A DNA stretch of 64,000 nucleotides from Isochrysis galbana (taxonomy: Eukaryota > Haptophyta > Isochrysidales > Isochrysidaceae). The notes under the pieces were generated by a model that had not been told where the DNA came from, did no database searches, and worked only from the letters and a program-made list of their open reading frames with translations. Below, piece after piece: positions 20,473 to 29,641 of the stretch (its first letter is position 1; the number at the start of each line of letters is the position of its first letter). Made by a program: the position numbers and the translations under genes. Where the stretch lies: the NCBI GenBank assembly GCA_018136815.1, contig CM030938.1, positions 4,607,724-4,671,723 of the forward strand, written 5' to 3'.

Positions 20473-21330
20473 TTAGTGCACTGCAAGGGCGACGCCCGGT
20501 CCCCTGCTGGTGTGCATCCGCGCGGCGGCCGCGCCCATCGCGTCCACCTTGTACTGGGCATGCGCGGCGGCCCCACTCTCTGCAACGGCGTGCATCGCCT
20601 CGGTGCGGATCTGCACCTCCAGCGAGGCACCCGAGCCGAGCCTGAGGAGAGAGTGGAGCGAGGCGTAGCCATTGGGCTTGGGGCGCTCGATGTAGTCGCG
20701 GAACGACGTCTCCTCCCACACCCGCGTCAGCATCTCCCGCGCCTCGAGGCAGCGACGGTGCGGCCGGTCAGTTGGCGAGATGGCGTACGCCTCGCGTGGC
20801 GCATCTGCAAGGATGATGCGGAGCGCGAGCAGATCGTTGGCCGGCTTGCCGCGGAGCCAAACCTTCTCGAACAAGGAGGAGACGGACTTAACACGCGACT
20901 CGATGCGGAATGATCCCGCTGGCAGCTCGGCGGAGAGGATCCTCTGCACGCGGCGGACCGTGGCCTCGAGCTCCCAGGTGGCAAGCCGCTCTCGCTGCGA
21001 GTGCCATTCACGGACGGCGGCGAAGGTGTGCGGGAAGGCGGCGGCGCATGCAGCGGAGGTCGCCACATTACACAGCCAGCGTGGCGGCTGGAGCGGAGCC
21101 TCGGATGCGGCGAGCAGCTCGGGAGCAGCGAGGACTGAGCGGACGAGTGCGGCTCTCGCATCGACGGAGAGGAGAGCGCCTCCGGAGTGTAGAGCATGGA
21201 GCGCGGGATCCCCGAGGGCGGAGCGCGCGGCGACACGTGGCTGAGAGCGTCTGGCCACGCTAGTCGGCGTCACGTACGCGTGGCATCCGCGAGAGGAGAG
21301 GAGGGAGAGGAGGAGGAGGAGGCACGTCAT
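20473..21330 (-). CDS. RelA/SpoT-type (p)ppGpp synthetase, single-domain, probably plastid-targeted
   Basis: 285 aa. N-terminus MTCLLLLLSLLSSRGCHAYV is a signal-peptide-like leader followed by a basic, Ser-rich stretch, as in bipartite plastid targeting of algae with complex plastids. The RelA/SpoT nucleotidyltransferase core covers residues of about 140-270: RVKSVSSLFEKV, NDLLALRIIL, FRDYIERPKPNGYASLH (GYxSLH-type loop) and EVQIRTEAMHAVAESGAAAH. There is no HD hydrolase domain ahead of it and no TGS or ACT domain after it, so it resembles a small alarmone synthetase more than a long RSH. The family makes (p)ppGpp from ATP and GDP/GTP. Catalytic blocks are intact. It is intronless. A long GA/CT tract begins just upstream of its start. 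Confidence 0.85.
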   Translation of the reverse strand: MTCLLLLLSLLSSRGCHAYVTPTSVARRSQPRVAARSALGDPALHALHSGGALLSVDARAALVRSVLAAPELLAASEAPLQPPRWLCNVATSAACAAAFPHTFAAVREWHSQRERLATWELEATVRRVQRILSAELPAGSFRIESRVKSVSSLFEKVWLRGKPANDLLALRIILADAPREAYAISPTDRPHRRCLEAREMLTRVWEETSFRDYIERPKPNGYASLHSLLRLGSGASLEVQIRTEAMHAVAESGAAAHAQYKVDAMGAAAARMHTSRGPGVALAVH

Positions 21331-21906
21331 CGGCAGACGAGAAGAGAGAGGGAGGGAGAGGGGGAGAGAGGGGGGGAGAGGGGGAGGGGGAGGAAGGGGG
21401 CGAGGGTGTCTGCTCGAGAGGCGGTTGTGTGTGCTTGGCTGGCGGAGTGTGTTCGCTCAAACGACGGCCTTTGGGCGGTGGGAAAGGGGTGGGAGAGGGG
21501 GAGGGAGAGGAGGGGGGAGGGGGAGTAGGGGCTGGGGGGGGGGAGCAAGGTGCCCTCGAGGCGGGGGGGGGAAGGGGGGGGGGAAGGGGGGGGGGGTCTG
21601 CCCCTGAGTGAGAGAAATGTAGGAGGCAAAGTACGTAAGAGAAGGCGGGGAGGAAGAGAGGGGGAGGAGAGGATTGTGAGGGAAGGGAGAGAGGGGGTGG
21701 TTGGGGGGGGACTCTCTCTCTTCTCTTTCCCCCCGCTGTGGGGGTGCATCCCTTGCTTTCCGCCCCCCAACTCTTTGTATATGAGATGAAATTCCTTTTG
21801 ATTTGGCTGTCGTCGACGAGGGGATCGTGTGAGACAGAACAAGGAGCGTTTCTCAAAAGTGAGAGAAAGAAAACAGCGTGAGTCGGGAATAAATCGGGTG
21901 GGTTGG

Positions 21907-21957
<51 letters not shown>

Positions 21958-22160
21958 TCTCCCTCCCTCCCTCTCTCTCTCTCTCCTCTGTGGGCGCACT
22001 GACTGCGGCCGTCGTCGCGTACCGGTCGGATGTTTAGGTGAGATTCAAGCGCGGTGACAGAGTAATGTGGAAGCCGGGGTGTGTGGGACGTGCGGGAGAC
22101 GGAGCAAGGACGCGGAAGGAGAGAGTAGAGAGAGAGAGATGAGGAGGACTCCTTGCCGAG
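21290..22160. repeat. GA/poly-G tract and (CT)n microsatellite upstream of the RSH gene
   Basis: About 21300-21710 is purine-rich on the plus strand with several poly-G runs. 21911-21985 is nearly pure (CT)n. A purine-rich patch resumes at 22110-22150. Open frames here are composition artefacts. Confidence 0.85.
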
Positions 22161-22299
22161 CGGGGAGAGGGGGGGGGGGTCGAGACGCCGGCGGCGCCCT
22201 CAGGTGGACCCCTCAGATTATTTAATAAACGGCCCCGTTTAGATAAAGAACTCCGCCTGGCGGGAAGCGACCGCAGGCGCGGGAGGGCGGAGCGTTGGG

Positions 22300-22990
22300 C
22301 GCGGGAGTTTGAATGAAGGAGGAGGCGAGAGGGGAGAGGGGGGGGGGTCCCTCCCGCGTCCGCATCCCGCGCGGGGGGAGGGGGGGACAGGCGGCAGATC
22401 CGTCGAGATGCGATTTCCCCCCGCGCGAAGCCGCCTCGAACGCGAGCGGGTCGCGCCTGGCGCCCCCCCGCGGAAGCGACTCGAACCCGAGCGGGCGTTA
22501 CGTCAGGTCATCATGGAGATGCAGAGCGCGCGGAGTGGCCCTTCTCTCTCCCCCCCCCCCCCCCCCGCCCCCCCCGCGCCCCCCCCCCCCCCGCTTGCCC
22601 TCTCTCTCTCTCTCTCTTCTTCTTCTCTCCCTCCTTCTCTCTCTCTTCCCTCTCTCAAGCTCTCCCTTTCCTTCCTCATCCCCCCCCCCGCCCCCGCCCC
22701 CCCGCCCCCCCCCCCCGCCCTCTCTCTCTCTCTCTCTTCTTCACTCACTCTCCCCACTCTCTCTCTCCCTCTCTCTCTTCCTCTCTCTAACGTTCTCCCT
22801 TGTCTTCCTCATCTCCCCGCCGGCCCACTTCCTCCCTCATTCCCTCCCTCCGTCCCCCGCTGGCTTCCTCGCCTTACTCTCTCCTTTGCCTCTTCTATTC
22901 TCTACTCTTCCCCGCTTCCCCTCCTCCGTTGCGTCTCTCTCGGCTCATTCTCCTCCTTCTCCCCCCCCCCTCCCGTGATGGAGATGCGAG
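22300..22990. repeat. Poly-C and CT-rich low-complexity region
   Basis: Long C runs (about 22551-22600 and 22681-22720) alternate with CTCTCT tracts, and two CCCC...CCCGC(T)CTCTCT blocks look like a local duplication. Pro/Ser/Leu-rich frames on the plus strand are not credible genes. Confidence 0.85.
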
Positions 22991-23096
22991 AGGATGCAGT
23001 CCGCGCGTCACCCCCCTCTTTACTTTTTACGAAGATTGAACCCTCTTGAGGGTTTTTGTTTTTGGGGGGTTCAAGGCCTCACTCATTCATAGGCAT

Positions 23097-23160
23097 AGGG
23101 CGGTCAAACACGCCTTTTAACTTCTAACTAAGGGTGAAAATTCACTTAGTCAAAATAAAA
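23097..23160 (+). mobile_element. Terminus of a GGGCGGTCA-ended MITE family
   Basis: TA followed by GGGCGGTCAAACACGCC, then TTCTAACTAAGGGTGAAAA. This matches, in reverse complement, the right end of the complete MITE at 35341-35760. No partner end was found nearby. Confidence 0.45.
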
Positions 23161-23414
23161 TCATCTTAAAAATCATTTCCCGCGCCCGAACTTGTACTAG
23201 TAAAACTAGTTGAATTGTAGCCTCTAGTCTTGTCATATGACACTCAGTATCAGGTCTAGAGCAACTAATACTGAGATATCATATACAATATCATATGTGA
23301 CAGATCAACCTGGACGACAGGGCATGCGATCATGCGATCATACGATCTGTGCCCAGCGCCCAGCTCCCAGCTCCCCCGCTCTCCGCTCTCCGGTCTCCGG
23401 AAGCCGGAAGAGTG

Positions 23415-23560
23415 GGCAGTTTGGGTGAGTCCGTGAGTCCCCCCTGCATGCCAAGAGGCGACACAGGGGAAAGGTGGTTCTCGCCCCCCATGAGGGGAGT
23501 CGAGAGAGTGGGGGGCGGGGGGCGAGCCCCCCCTCCACGGCGACCAATCTTAAGATAAGT
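23415..23560. repeat. Dispersed GC-rich repeat, also at 56680-56800
   Basis: Shares GGTGGTTCTCGCCCC, ATGAGGGGAGTC and a GCCCCCCCTC...GGCGACC end with 56690-56790. Confidence 0.6.
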
Positions 23561-23655
23561 CACTTAATACCTAAACCTAATAAACTACGCACTACGCACC
23601 GGACGGAACAAACAACGACCGTTTTACTTGTAGGAGTACTTAAGTCCGCCTGGCG

Positions 23656-26600
23656 ATGTCGGTCGGCGTCGGCCTCCTCCTCCCTCTCTCCTCGATGGTC
23701 TTTGGCGGCCCAACGGCGTGCCTCGCGTGCTCGGTACGCGCACCACTGCTCTATCTCTCAGCAGTGGAGCCCCCCGATGGCCGACGTCCTCGGCCACGCT
23801 CTCGTGACCAAGCTGAAGAGGATGGCTACTCAGTACGAGAGGGCTCCCCCTCTCCGCGAGGTGCTTCGCGGAGATCTCGCTCAGAGATGACGCGGCCGAC
23901 CCGGCAGCGTGTCGATCCGTGGACTTTGGACGCATTCAACTCTCCGCTCTCTGCAGAGGAGGCCGCGTTACTCAACGAAGAGCCCGCAGAGCTGCCCTCT
24001 GAGGCAAGTGCGAGGGAGGTGGCTGACGCGGTCGCCGACTTAGAGGCGGCTTCGGCCCAGTGGGCAGCGGGGTTTGGGCGGGGGAGATCACCGTTGGATC
24101 CGAGCGAAGCCTTTGATTTGGCCGCCATCATCGCTGCCGCGGCCAAGGACGGCGCCGCCGACCGACACCGTCCAAACTCGGCCCATCCATCCATCACCAA
24201 GGATGAAAATGATGAGCAGCCCACACAGGTGCTATGGGGATCAGCATTTTGTCTCCCACGTGCGATGCACCGGCTGCCCAAGCTCCGCACTAGTTGCAAA
24301 CTACTGGCATGTTTGATCAGCTGGGCCTGAGTGAGTTTCTTTTCTCTCCTGATAGCGTCCGCGCCCGTGCCGGATCCCTTGTGCAGAAACCTCGGCGCAA
24401 GACGGACTCGGGTGGCACTTGGGGCTCCTCTGAATCTGCATTCAGGTACAGTGCGCCTTCGACTGGCAGTGTGGAAAGCAACGACGACACGCAAGGCAGC
24501 CAGGCCCGCGAGCCCACGGCCGATGCGGAGGGCGCGGAGAGCACGGTGCGATGGGCGCTCAGCGACACCTCGCCTTACGAAGTCCAATGGGAGCGGCTGG
24601 AGAGAGAGATGATGCGAGAAGACTCGGAGCAGGTGTGCAGTCACTGCGGACTTATCCTCACGCAAAGCACGTCCACATTCTGCTGGCGCCGATGGTTTCC
24701 ATCCGAAATCGCCGTAGGCGTTCCGACGGTTGAAAGCGACGGCGCTGCTATCCCTCGGCAAGGATCATTCTAACTTTTGGACGCCGGTCAACAGTGACTT
24801 GTACGACGAGTCATTTGTGCTCATCTCTCCGCTTGGCACTCTGCGCGGCCGCCCCTCATATGACCCGGATCTTGACCAAGTCGGTCCGAACCTACTGGCA
24901 AACGTGCACACGTCATGCACGGCCATCACTGAGCCTGGACGGGAGGTGCGCTTGTTGTGCAACGCGATGTTACGTCCACAATCCAACCTCATGATGGGCT
25001 GCTCGAACTAGACTTATCAACATTGTGCACCAAACCAATCGCACGCTGAACTGGGTTGCTTCTTCTACTTAACCCATAAGCACCGTCTCTCACTGCCCTT
25101 ACAGCAAGCCTGCCTGTACTGGTCGGTCTCCTTCACGATCGGTGTCTTGCCCTGGCGGCCACGTGTCGCATTCACCGGCATGTCCAGAATGGAGTTTGAG
25201 CCGCTAACTGCCAAGGTGTGAGGGCGCCCACGTGAGGGTCACGATGAGGTCGATGGATGTCCGCCTTGCCATCGTGCAAATTTGCTCGAAGTCATGCAAG
25301 GCTCTGTGCCGCGCGAGCAATCCGGCAACCCAACTCACCCCGCAGCTGCAGCGTCATCCGCTTCCCCTCCGACCGACATGGCTTGCAGATTGTTCGCCAA
25401 GAAGACTACTGGGACTCGAGCAACCTTCGCGCAGGCCGGTATCGCAGGTCGGCCGCGTCCCCGCTAGCCGCCGCCGCTGATGTACTGTCTCAGATTACTC
25501 CACGCGCGCCTTGGCGCGAAGCTCGCCGCCGACGCGCCGACGCGAGTTCGATGCCCTTTGAGCTTCTAAGGCGCTCTAAGGGCTATGAAGTGCGGCGCTA
25601 CCCGCCTAGTGTGGTGCGTCGCTCCTCGACTCGCTCACGACAGCCGGTCGTTCCTCATAGCCTGCGCGAACTCGCCGCATTGCTTTGCCTTCGCCTATGT
25701 GCATAGATTCTGTCGTTGCCCACATTGGGTGCACAAGCTGAGTGAACCGCTTCAACATGCGCGCAGGTCGCCATTTCCGCATATGACCTACACCAAGCCG
25801 GCTTCGAGGTGCTCTCGCGGTACGTCAGTGGTCGTAACTCCGAAGAGGTACAGGTGGGTGCGTCGCTGCCTGTACTCCTCCACATCGGGGATGGCACGAC
25901 GGAATACGACGGTTTTATGGCACACGATGTTCCGGGCTATCAAGGCGACAACCGAAGTGAGGATTGGAAGGAGGTGGATGGCTTGCGTCAGACTGATGGG
26001 CTTCCACAAGGAGGCGATGCTCCAGATGTCGGAAGTGCTTCGTCTGTAGACGCGCAATCGGAAGTTGCCGAGCCGTCATTCGCAAAGGCCTCCTGGATGG
26101 ACGAATCAATAAACGAGGCACAGAGCGCCGCCACCGCCGCCGCCGCTGTGGCTGCCGCATTTGATCAAGCTGCAAGCCGAGGCGCCACCTATCGCGCGAT
26201 GGGGGTCTTCCTTGGAGGACCCCTGAGTGGACTTCCAGAATACGAGCCGGGTATTGGGATGCCATGGGGAAGCGTGGCCGCATCCATGCAACCCCGACGA
26301 CCGCCTGTAGTAATGCCGATCGCCGATGCGACTAGTGGGAACGCCGCAGGGCCTTGGGAGCCGAATGAACGAGAGGGCGCCCGGGATGAAGGTGACGACG
26401 ATGCCGACAATTCGATTGGTGGTGCGCCTAAATCAAGTAGCGCAAAGCTTTCACCAGCGGACTTTCCGCAACCGCTCCCATGTGACGGTGTTGTGTTGGT
26501 ATCTCTTCCTCCCATTGTTGTGGCGGTGACGTCGTCATCACATGATTGGGGTATCGGCCGTGATACTTTCGAGCGTGCCGACGCTTTGCGTCGAGCGGCG

Positions 26601-26975
26601 ACGGCAGATGGCCTCGAGGTGGCCACGGGGCCGCCACTCTTGGCTCAATACAACGTGGAGTTCGCGCTTTCGGCGGGGAGAACGAATGAGGTGCGGGCCT
26701 CGCGCGGCGATGCAGCGCGCAAGCACTCTCAAATACTAATCAGCGGAAGGTGTGCATCAAGCCAAGCCGCTGCTGTCGGATGCATGCAAATCGTTTTTCC
26801 AATCTCTTGCTCTCCTTGGTCTCAGATATGGCTCTTGCTCAACGACCATCCCTTTGATGCAGATCCAATCGCAGCCATCTCATTGCCAGCGCAGATGTGG
26901 CCTAGACCAGCTCCCAGCCCGGATGGAGTTGCGCGAAGCGGTGTGCCACCACCTATTGATCTCGCTTATGATTAG
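23656..26975 (+). CDS. DUF2358 + SOUL heme-binding-like protein, seven exons
   Basis: Model: join(23656..24228, 24321..24632, 24718..24945, 25105..25215, 25389..25613, 25767..26690, 26826..26975), 840 aa, all phase 0, GT-AG. The N-terminus has a hydrophobic leader (GVGLLLPLSSMVFGG), then about 280 residues of unknown helical and acidic sequence. Exons 3-5 form a DUF2358-like domain (DLYDESFVLISPLGTLRG, WSVSFTIGVLPWRPRVAFTG, IVRQEDYWD). Exons 5-7 form a SOUL domain (FELLRRSKGYEVRRYPPSVV, AGFEVLSRYVSGRN, then FERADALRRAA, LLAQYNVEF, RTNE). The SOUL core is split by about 200 Ala/acidic residues, and its usual Met-Thr-x-Pro-Val block is degenerate (VQVGASLPV). This domain order matches plant chloroplast SOUL proteins with an N-terminal DUF2358. 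Heme binding is a family property, not shown here. The start codon is the least certain part. Confidence 0.82.
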
Positions 26976-27256
26976 TAGCGCCAACTGAGGGTGTAGTGCA
27001 CACTGCCGCACACTACATTTTCCGCCCGGGTAGTGTTCGCTTTGCATACAATCTACTACAATTTTTAAAACCGTTCAAAAGTCTCGCTTCGCGCGTGGCT
27101 TTGGGAACCTACTTTGTAGTTTGTAGCCACGCCCCTGACTCCTACCGCTATCCCCCCAACCTGCCTTGCGGCGCTCGGCCCTCCCCTCGCGCGCTACGTA
27201 GGACGTAGGGGTAGGGGCCTCGGGGTGCGGGAGGGGCGGCGTGCTCCTGCCCCTGC
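26976..27256. other. Gene-free spacer between the SOUL gene and the hAT element
   Basis: Contains an AT-rich stretch (27040-27090) and the block around 27080-27205 ending CCTTGCGGCGCTCGGCCCTC, which loosely resembles 11090-11205, 51080-51180 and 59075-59205. Confidence 0.4.
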
Positions 27257-27264
27257 TAGCCATT

Positions 27265-29295
27265 TAGGCCCAGGCGGAAATATTCATTATATTTCGCGGG
27301 ATATTTGGGCGAATATGGCCCAAAAAATATTTCGCATATTTTGCGGAATATTTGGGCTGCTCAAGCATCGAGATCAAAAACAAAACCTCCTTTTCAACAA
27401 GAAAATCATTGATTAGAAAGGCATGGCCGGCGGCACTAGGCGCGAAAGCGCGAAAAATGAAGATCCAGTGCGAGCTTGGTTAGTTCAACTCTCAATACGT
27501 GAGATTTATGCGTGTTACTATCATAATCCGTGAGCCCCCAGGAGCGGAGTCGCATGGGAACGGCACTGTTGGCGGGAGGCGGGAGAACGCAGACCCCCCC
27601 CCCTCCCGCGATGCCTCCGACTACGAGAGGTTGCCCTGCCACCCAACCATGCGTTGCTCGCCCTGCTGGTGTGAGAGGCACAACTGCAGCCCACCTCACA
27701 CCGCCCTCCCTCTCGTGTGCATGCAGCCTTGCGGAGCTCGCACCGCACAGAGGCCAGCAGGGGCAAGGCGCCCACGCTTCTCAGCGCCTCTGTCTTGTTG
27801 CGTTACAACCGCACCAAGAGGAAGCAAGAACCGGGAAAGCAGTGATGTGTGATGTGATTGATGGAATGATGGAATGAGAGTGTGTGCATATCTATTTGCT
27901 AATGATTACTAAATGTTCTCTACTTTTTAAAAACTATTGTTATAGTTTGAACTATGGAGCGTGCCGCGACCGCTCCCGAGCCCCAGGCGACCCTCGCCAC
28001 CGCGCCCCACCTGGGACGCCCCACGCCGCCCGAGGCGGCTCGTCAGAAAGCCCTCTCAGAGCCCATCCAACCCATCCAAACCACACCCGCGCAAGCGCGC
28101 GGGGTGGCGAGCACTGGCACCGAACAGGTTGCCACCATGGCTCTGCGCATCATGCAGGGGGTCTTGGAGACCCCCTCCAATAGTGGGAAACCCTCCCACC
28201 CCAAGAGCACCTCATGTGGGAGGGTAGCTCAGCTGCCCTCCCCATGGTGGAAACCTCTACCATCAGTGCACCCAACATGGGAGGGCACTTCACAACCATC
28301 AACCCCATACGGAGAGCACCCCATGCCTCTGTTTTCCAACTTGTTGACACAATGCTCGTCTTCACCCCACTCTTGTGGGCCACTAGTACCAATCACTCAG
28401 TGCCCTGCCTTGGGCCCTCTTTCAACACTAGACTCCCTCTCCCACTCCCCCTTCACACTTCAACCAACCCAAACAGCACGAATCCCCCCGCCCTCTGTTC
28501 AAAGCACCAAAAATTTCGATTCAAGACACATGTTGATACACTTTTCGTTTTCACCCCACGCTTGTGGGCCACAAGTACCTACAACTCAGTGCCCTGCCTT
28601 GGGCCCTCTTTCAACACTTCACTCCATCTCCCACTCCCTCATCCCACTACAACCAACCCAAGAAGCACAAACCCCCTCGCCCTCGGTTTCAAACACCAAA
28701 AATTTCGACTCAAGACCAGAGGGAGGACATGTCTTGAGGCGGCGTCGCTGCCCATGCCTAGCGCAAGGGTATAGCGCCCCCACTCAAACATCTCCTTCCC
28801 CAAAGCTCCTCTTTGAGGAGTTGCTCCTCACCCTCCCATTAGGCCCCCTTGCCTGCGAGACCAGAACAGGATCCTGGCGTGGGGGGCTGTTTGCTGTTTG
28901 AGTGTGGAGGGAGGGGTGCTCCGGCTAGCGCAGGTAGTAAGCTAGTGAAGAGCTGGGTGGCATAAGGGGGAAGGGTGCTTGCGCTCGCCGCGGCAGGGAG
29001 TCCTGTCTTGTGTGCGCGCTAGTCCCGTTCCTTTGCCGCGCCGCGACCCATAAAAATTTGTTAAAAATTTAATATTCTCTACGAGATGATATGGGGAAGG
29101 TGCAAGGGGGCGTGAGGCGTGAGGGCGTAAAGAAAGATATATATATACATGCGGAAACGCGCGCGCAAAAAAAAACTCTACAACGAGATATTTTTCGGGA
29201 TATTTGGGCAGCTCGCCGGCATATAAATGGGATATTTTTGCTGAATATTGCCGAATATTTGGGCAAGTTTTTCGGAATATTTCCGCCTGGGCCTA
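27265..29295. mobile_element. Non-autonomous hAT-type transposon, 2031 bp
   Basis: The ends are inverted repeats identical over at least 21 bp, starting TAGGCCCAGGCGG and continuing into AAATATTC; beyond that both ends are rich in AATATTTGGGC words. The element is flanked by a perfect 8-bp target-site duplication TAGCCATT at 27257-27264 and 29296-29303, the duplication length of the hAT superfamily. Inside are an AT-rich subterminal region, a segment matching the 5' coding end found at 16117 and 59336, a Pro/Ser/Thr-rich ORF and a roughly 190-bp internal duplication. No transposase catalytic region is present. Confidence 0.88.
27954..28901 (+). CDS. ORF inside the hAT element, N-terminus shared with the hAT family
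   Basis: 315 aa. It begins MERAATAPEPQATLATAP and is preceded by ACTATTGTTATAG, as at 59336. Only about the first 35 residues resemble the 59-kb copy. The rest is Pro/Ser/Thr-rich and built from a roughly 190-bp direct duplication (about 28363-28551 and 28552-28730, sharing CAGTGCCCTGCCTTGGGCCC). It has no domain. It may be a non-functional remnant of a transposase gene. Confidence 0.35.
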   Translation: MERAATAPEPQATLATAPHLGRPTPPEAARQKALSEPIQPIQTTPAQARGVASTGTEQVATMALRIMQGVLETPSNSGKPSHPKSTSCGRVAQLPSPWWKPLPSVHPTWEGTSQPSTPYGEHPMPLFSNLLTQCSSSPHSCGPLVPITQCPALGPLSTLDSLSHSPFTLQPTQTARIPPPSVQSTKNFDSRHMLIHFSFSPHACGPQVPTTQCPALGPLSTLHSISHSLIPLQPTQEAQTPSPSVSNTKNFDSRPEGGHVLRRRRCPCLAQGYSAPTQTSPSPKLLFEELLLTLPLGPLACETRTGSWRGGLFAV

Positions 29296-29303
29296 TAGCC
29301 ATT

Positions 29304-29641
29304 CTATTCTCACCTTCGTCTTGTGCCACTAGAGACTAGGACTAGAGTGAGTGGTTATCTCTCACATTGGTTAGCGGATGTAATGTGTATGTGTACCTCC
29401 CGCAGGAGCCAACGCCCCCCGATAGCTATCGCCCCCCCCCCCCTCCCCCGCCATATATATATTAGTAGTTAAACAGCCTTGTTTGACCGCCGCCCTAGGT
29501 GTGGGGCGAGCCTTTGGCACATGCTGTGCTTGACATATAGACGGCCGTGCGGGCGAAACTCAAAGTTCAAAGTTTGGTGCCCTCCACCCCAACATAGCCG
29601 AGGAAAAGTTGGAGTAAGGCTACCCGTGGTGCTGTTGGACC
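29304..29641. other. Spacer with a possible MITE end
   Basis: Contains a poly-C run (29430-29446), ATATATAT, and GTTTGACCGCCGCCCTAGG at 29480-29498, a variant of the GGGCGGTCAAAC terminus seen at 23097 and 35341. No gene seen. Confidence 0.4.

Noticed and set aside
22430..22500. Sequence with a CTCGAACCCGAG word suggestive of a tRNA T-arm
   Set aside because: No acceptor stem, anticodon arm or D-arm can be built around it. No tRNA gene was found in the window.
22309..23049. 246- and 221-codon plus-strand ORFs
   Set aside because: They are Pro/Ser/Leu runs produced by poly-C and CT tracts.
23826..24761. 311-codon minus-strand ORF
   Set aside because: It is antisense to the spliced DUF2358/SOUL gene, whose exon structure and motifs are well supported.
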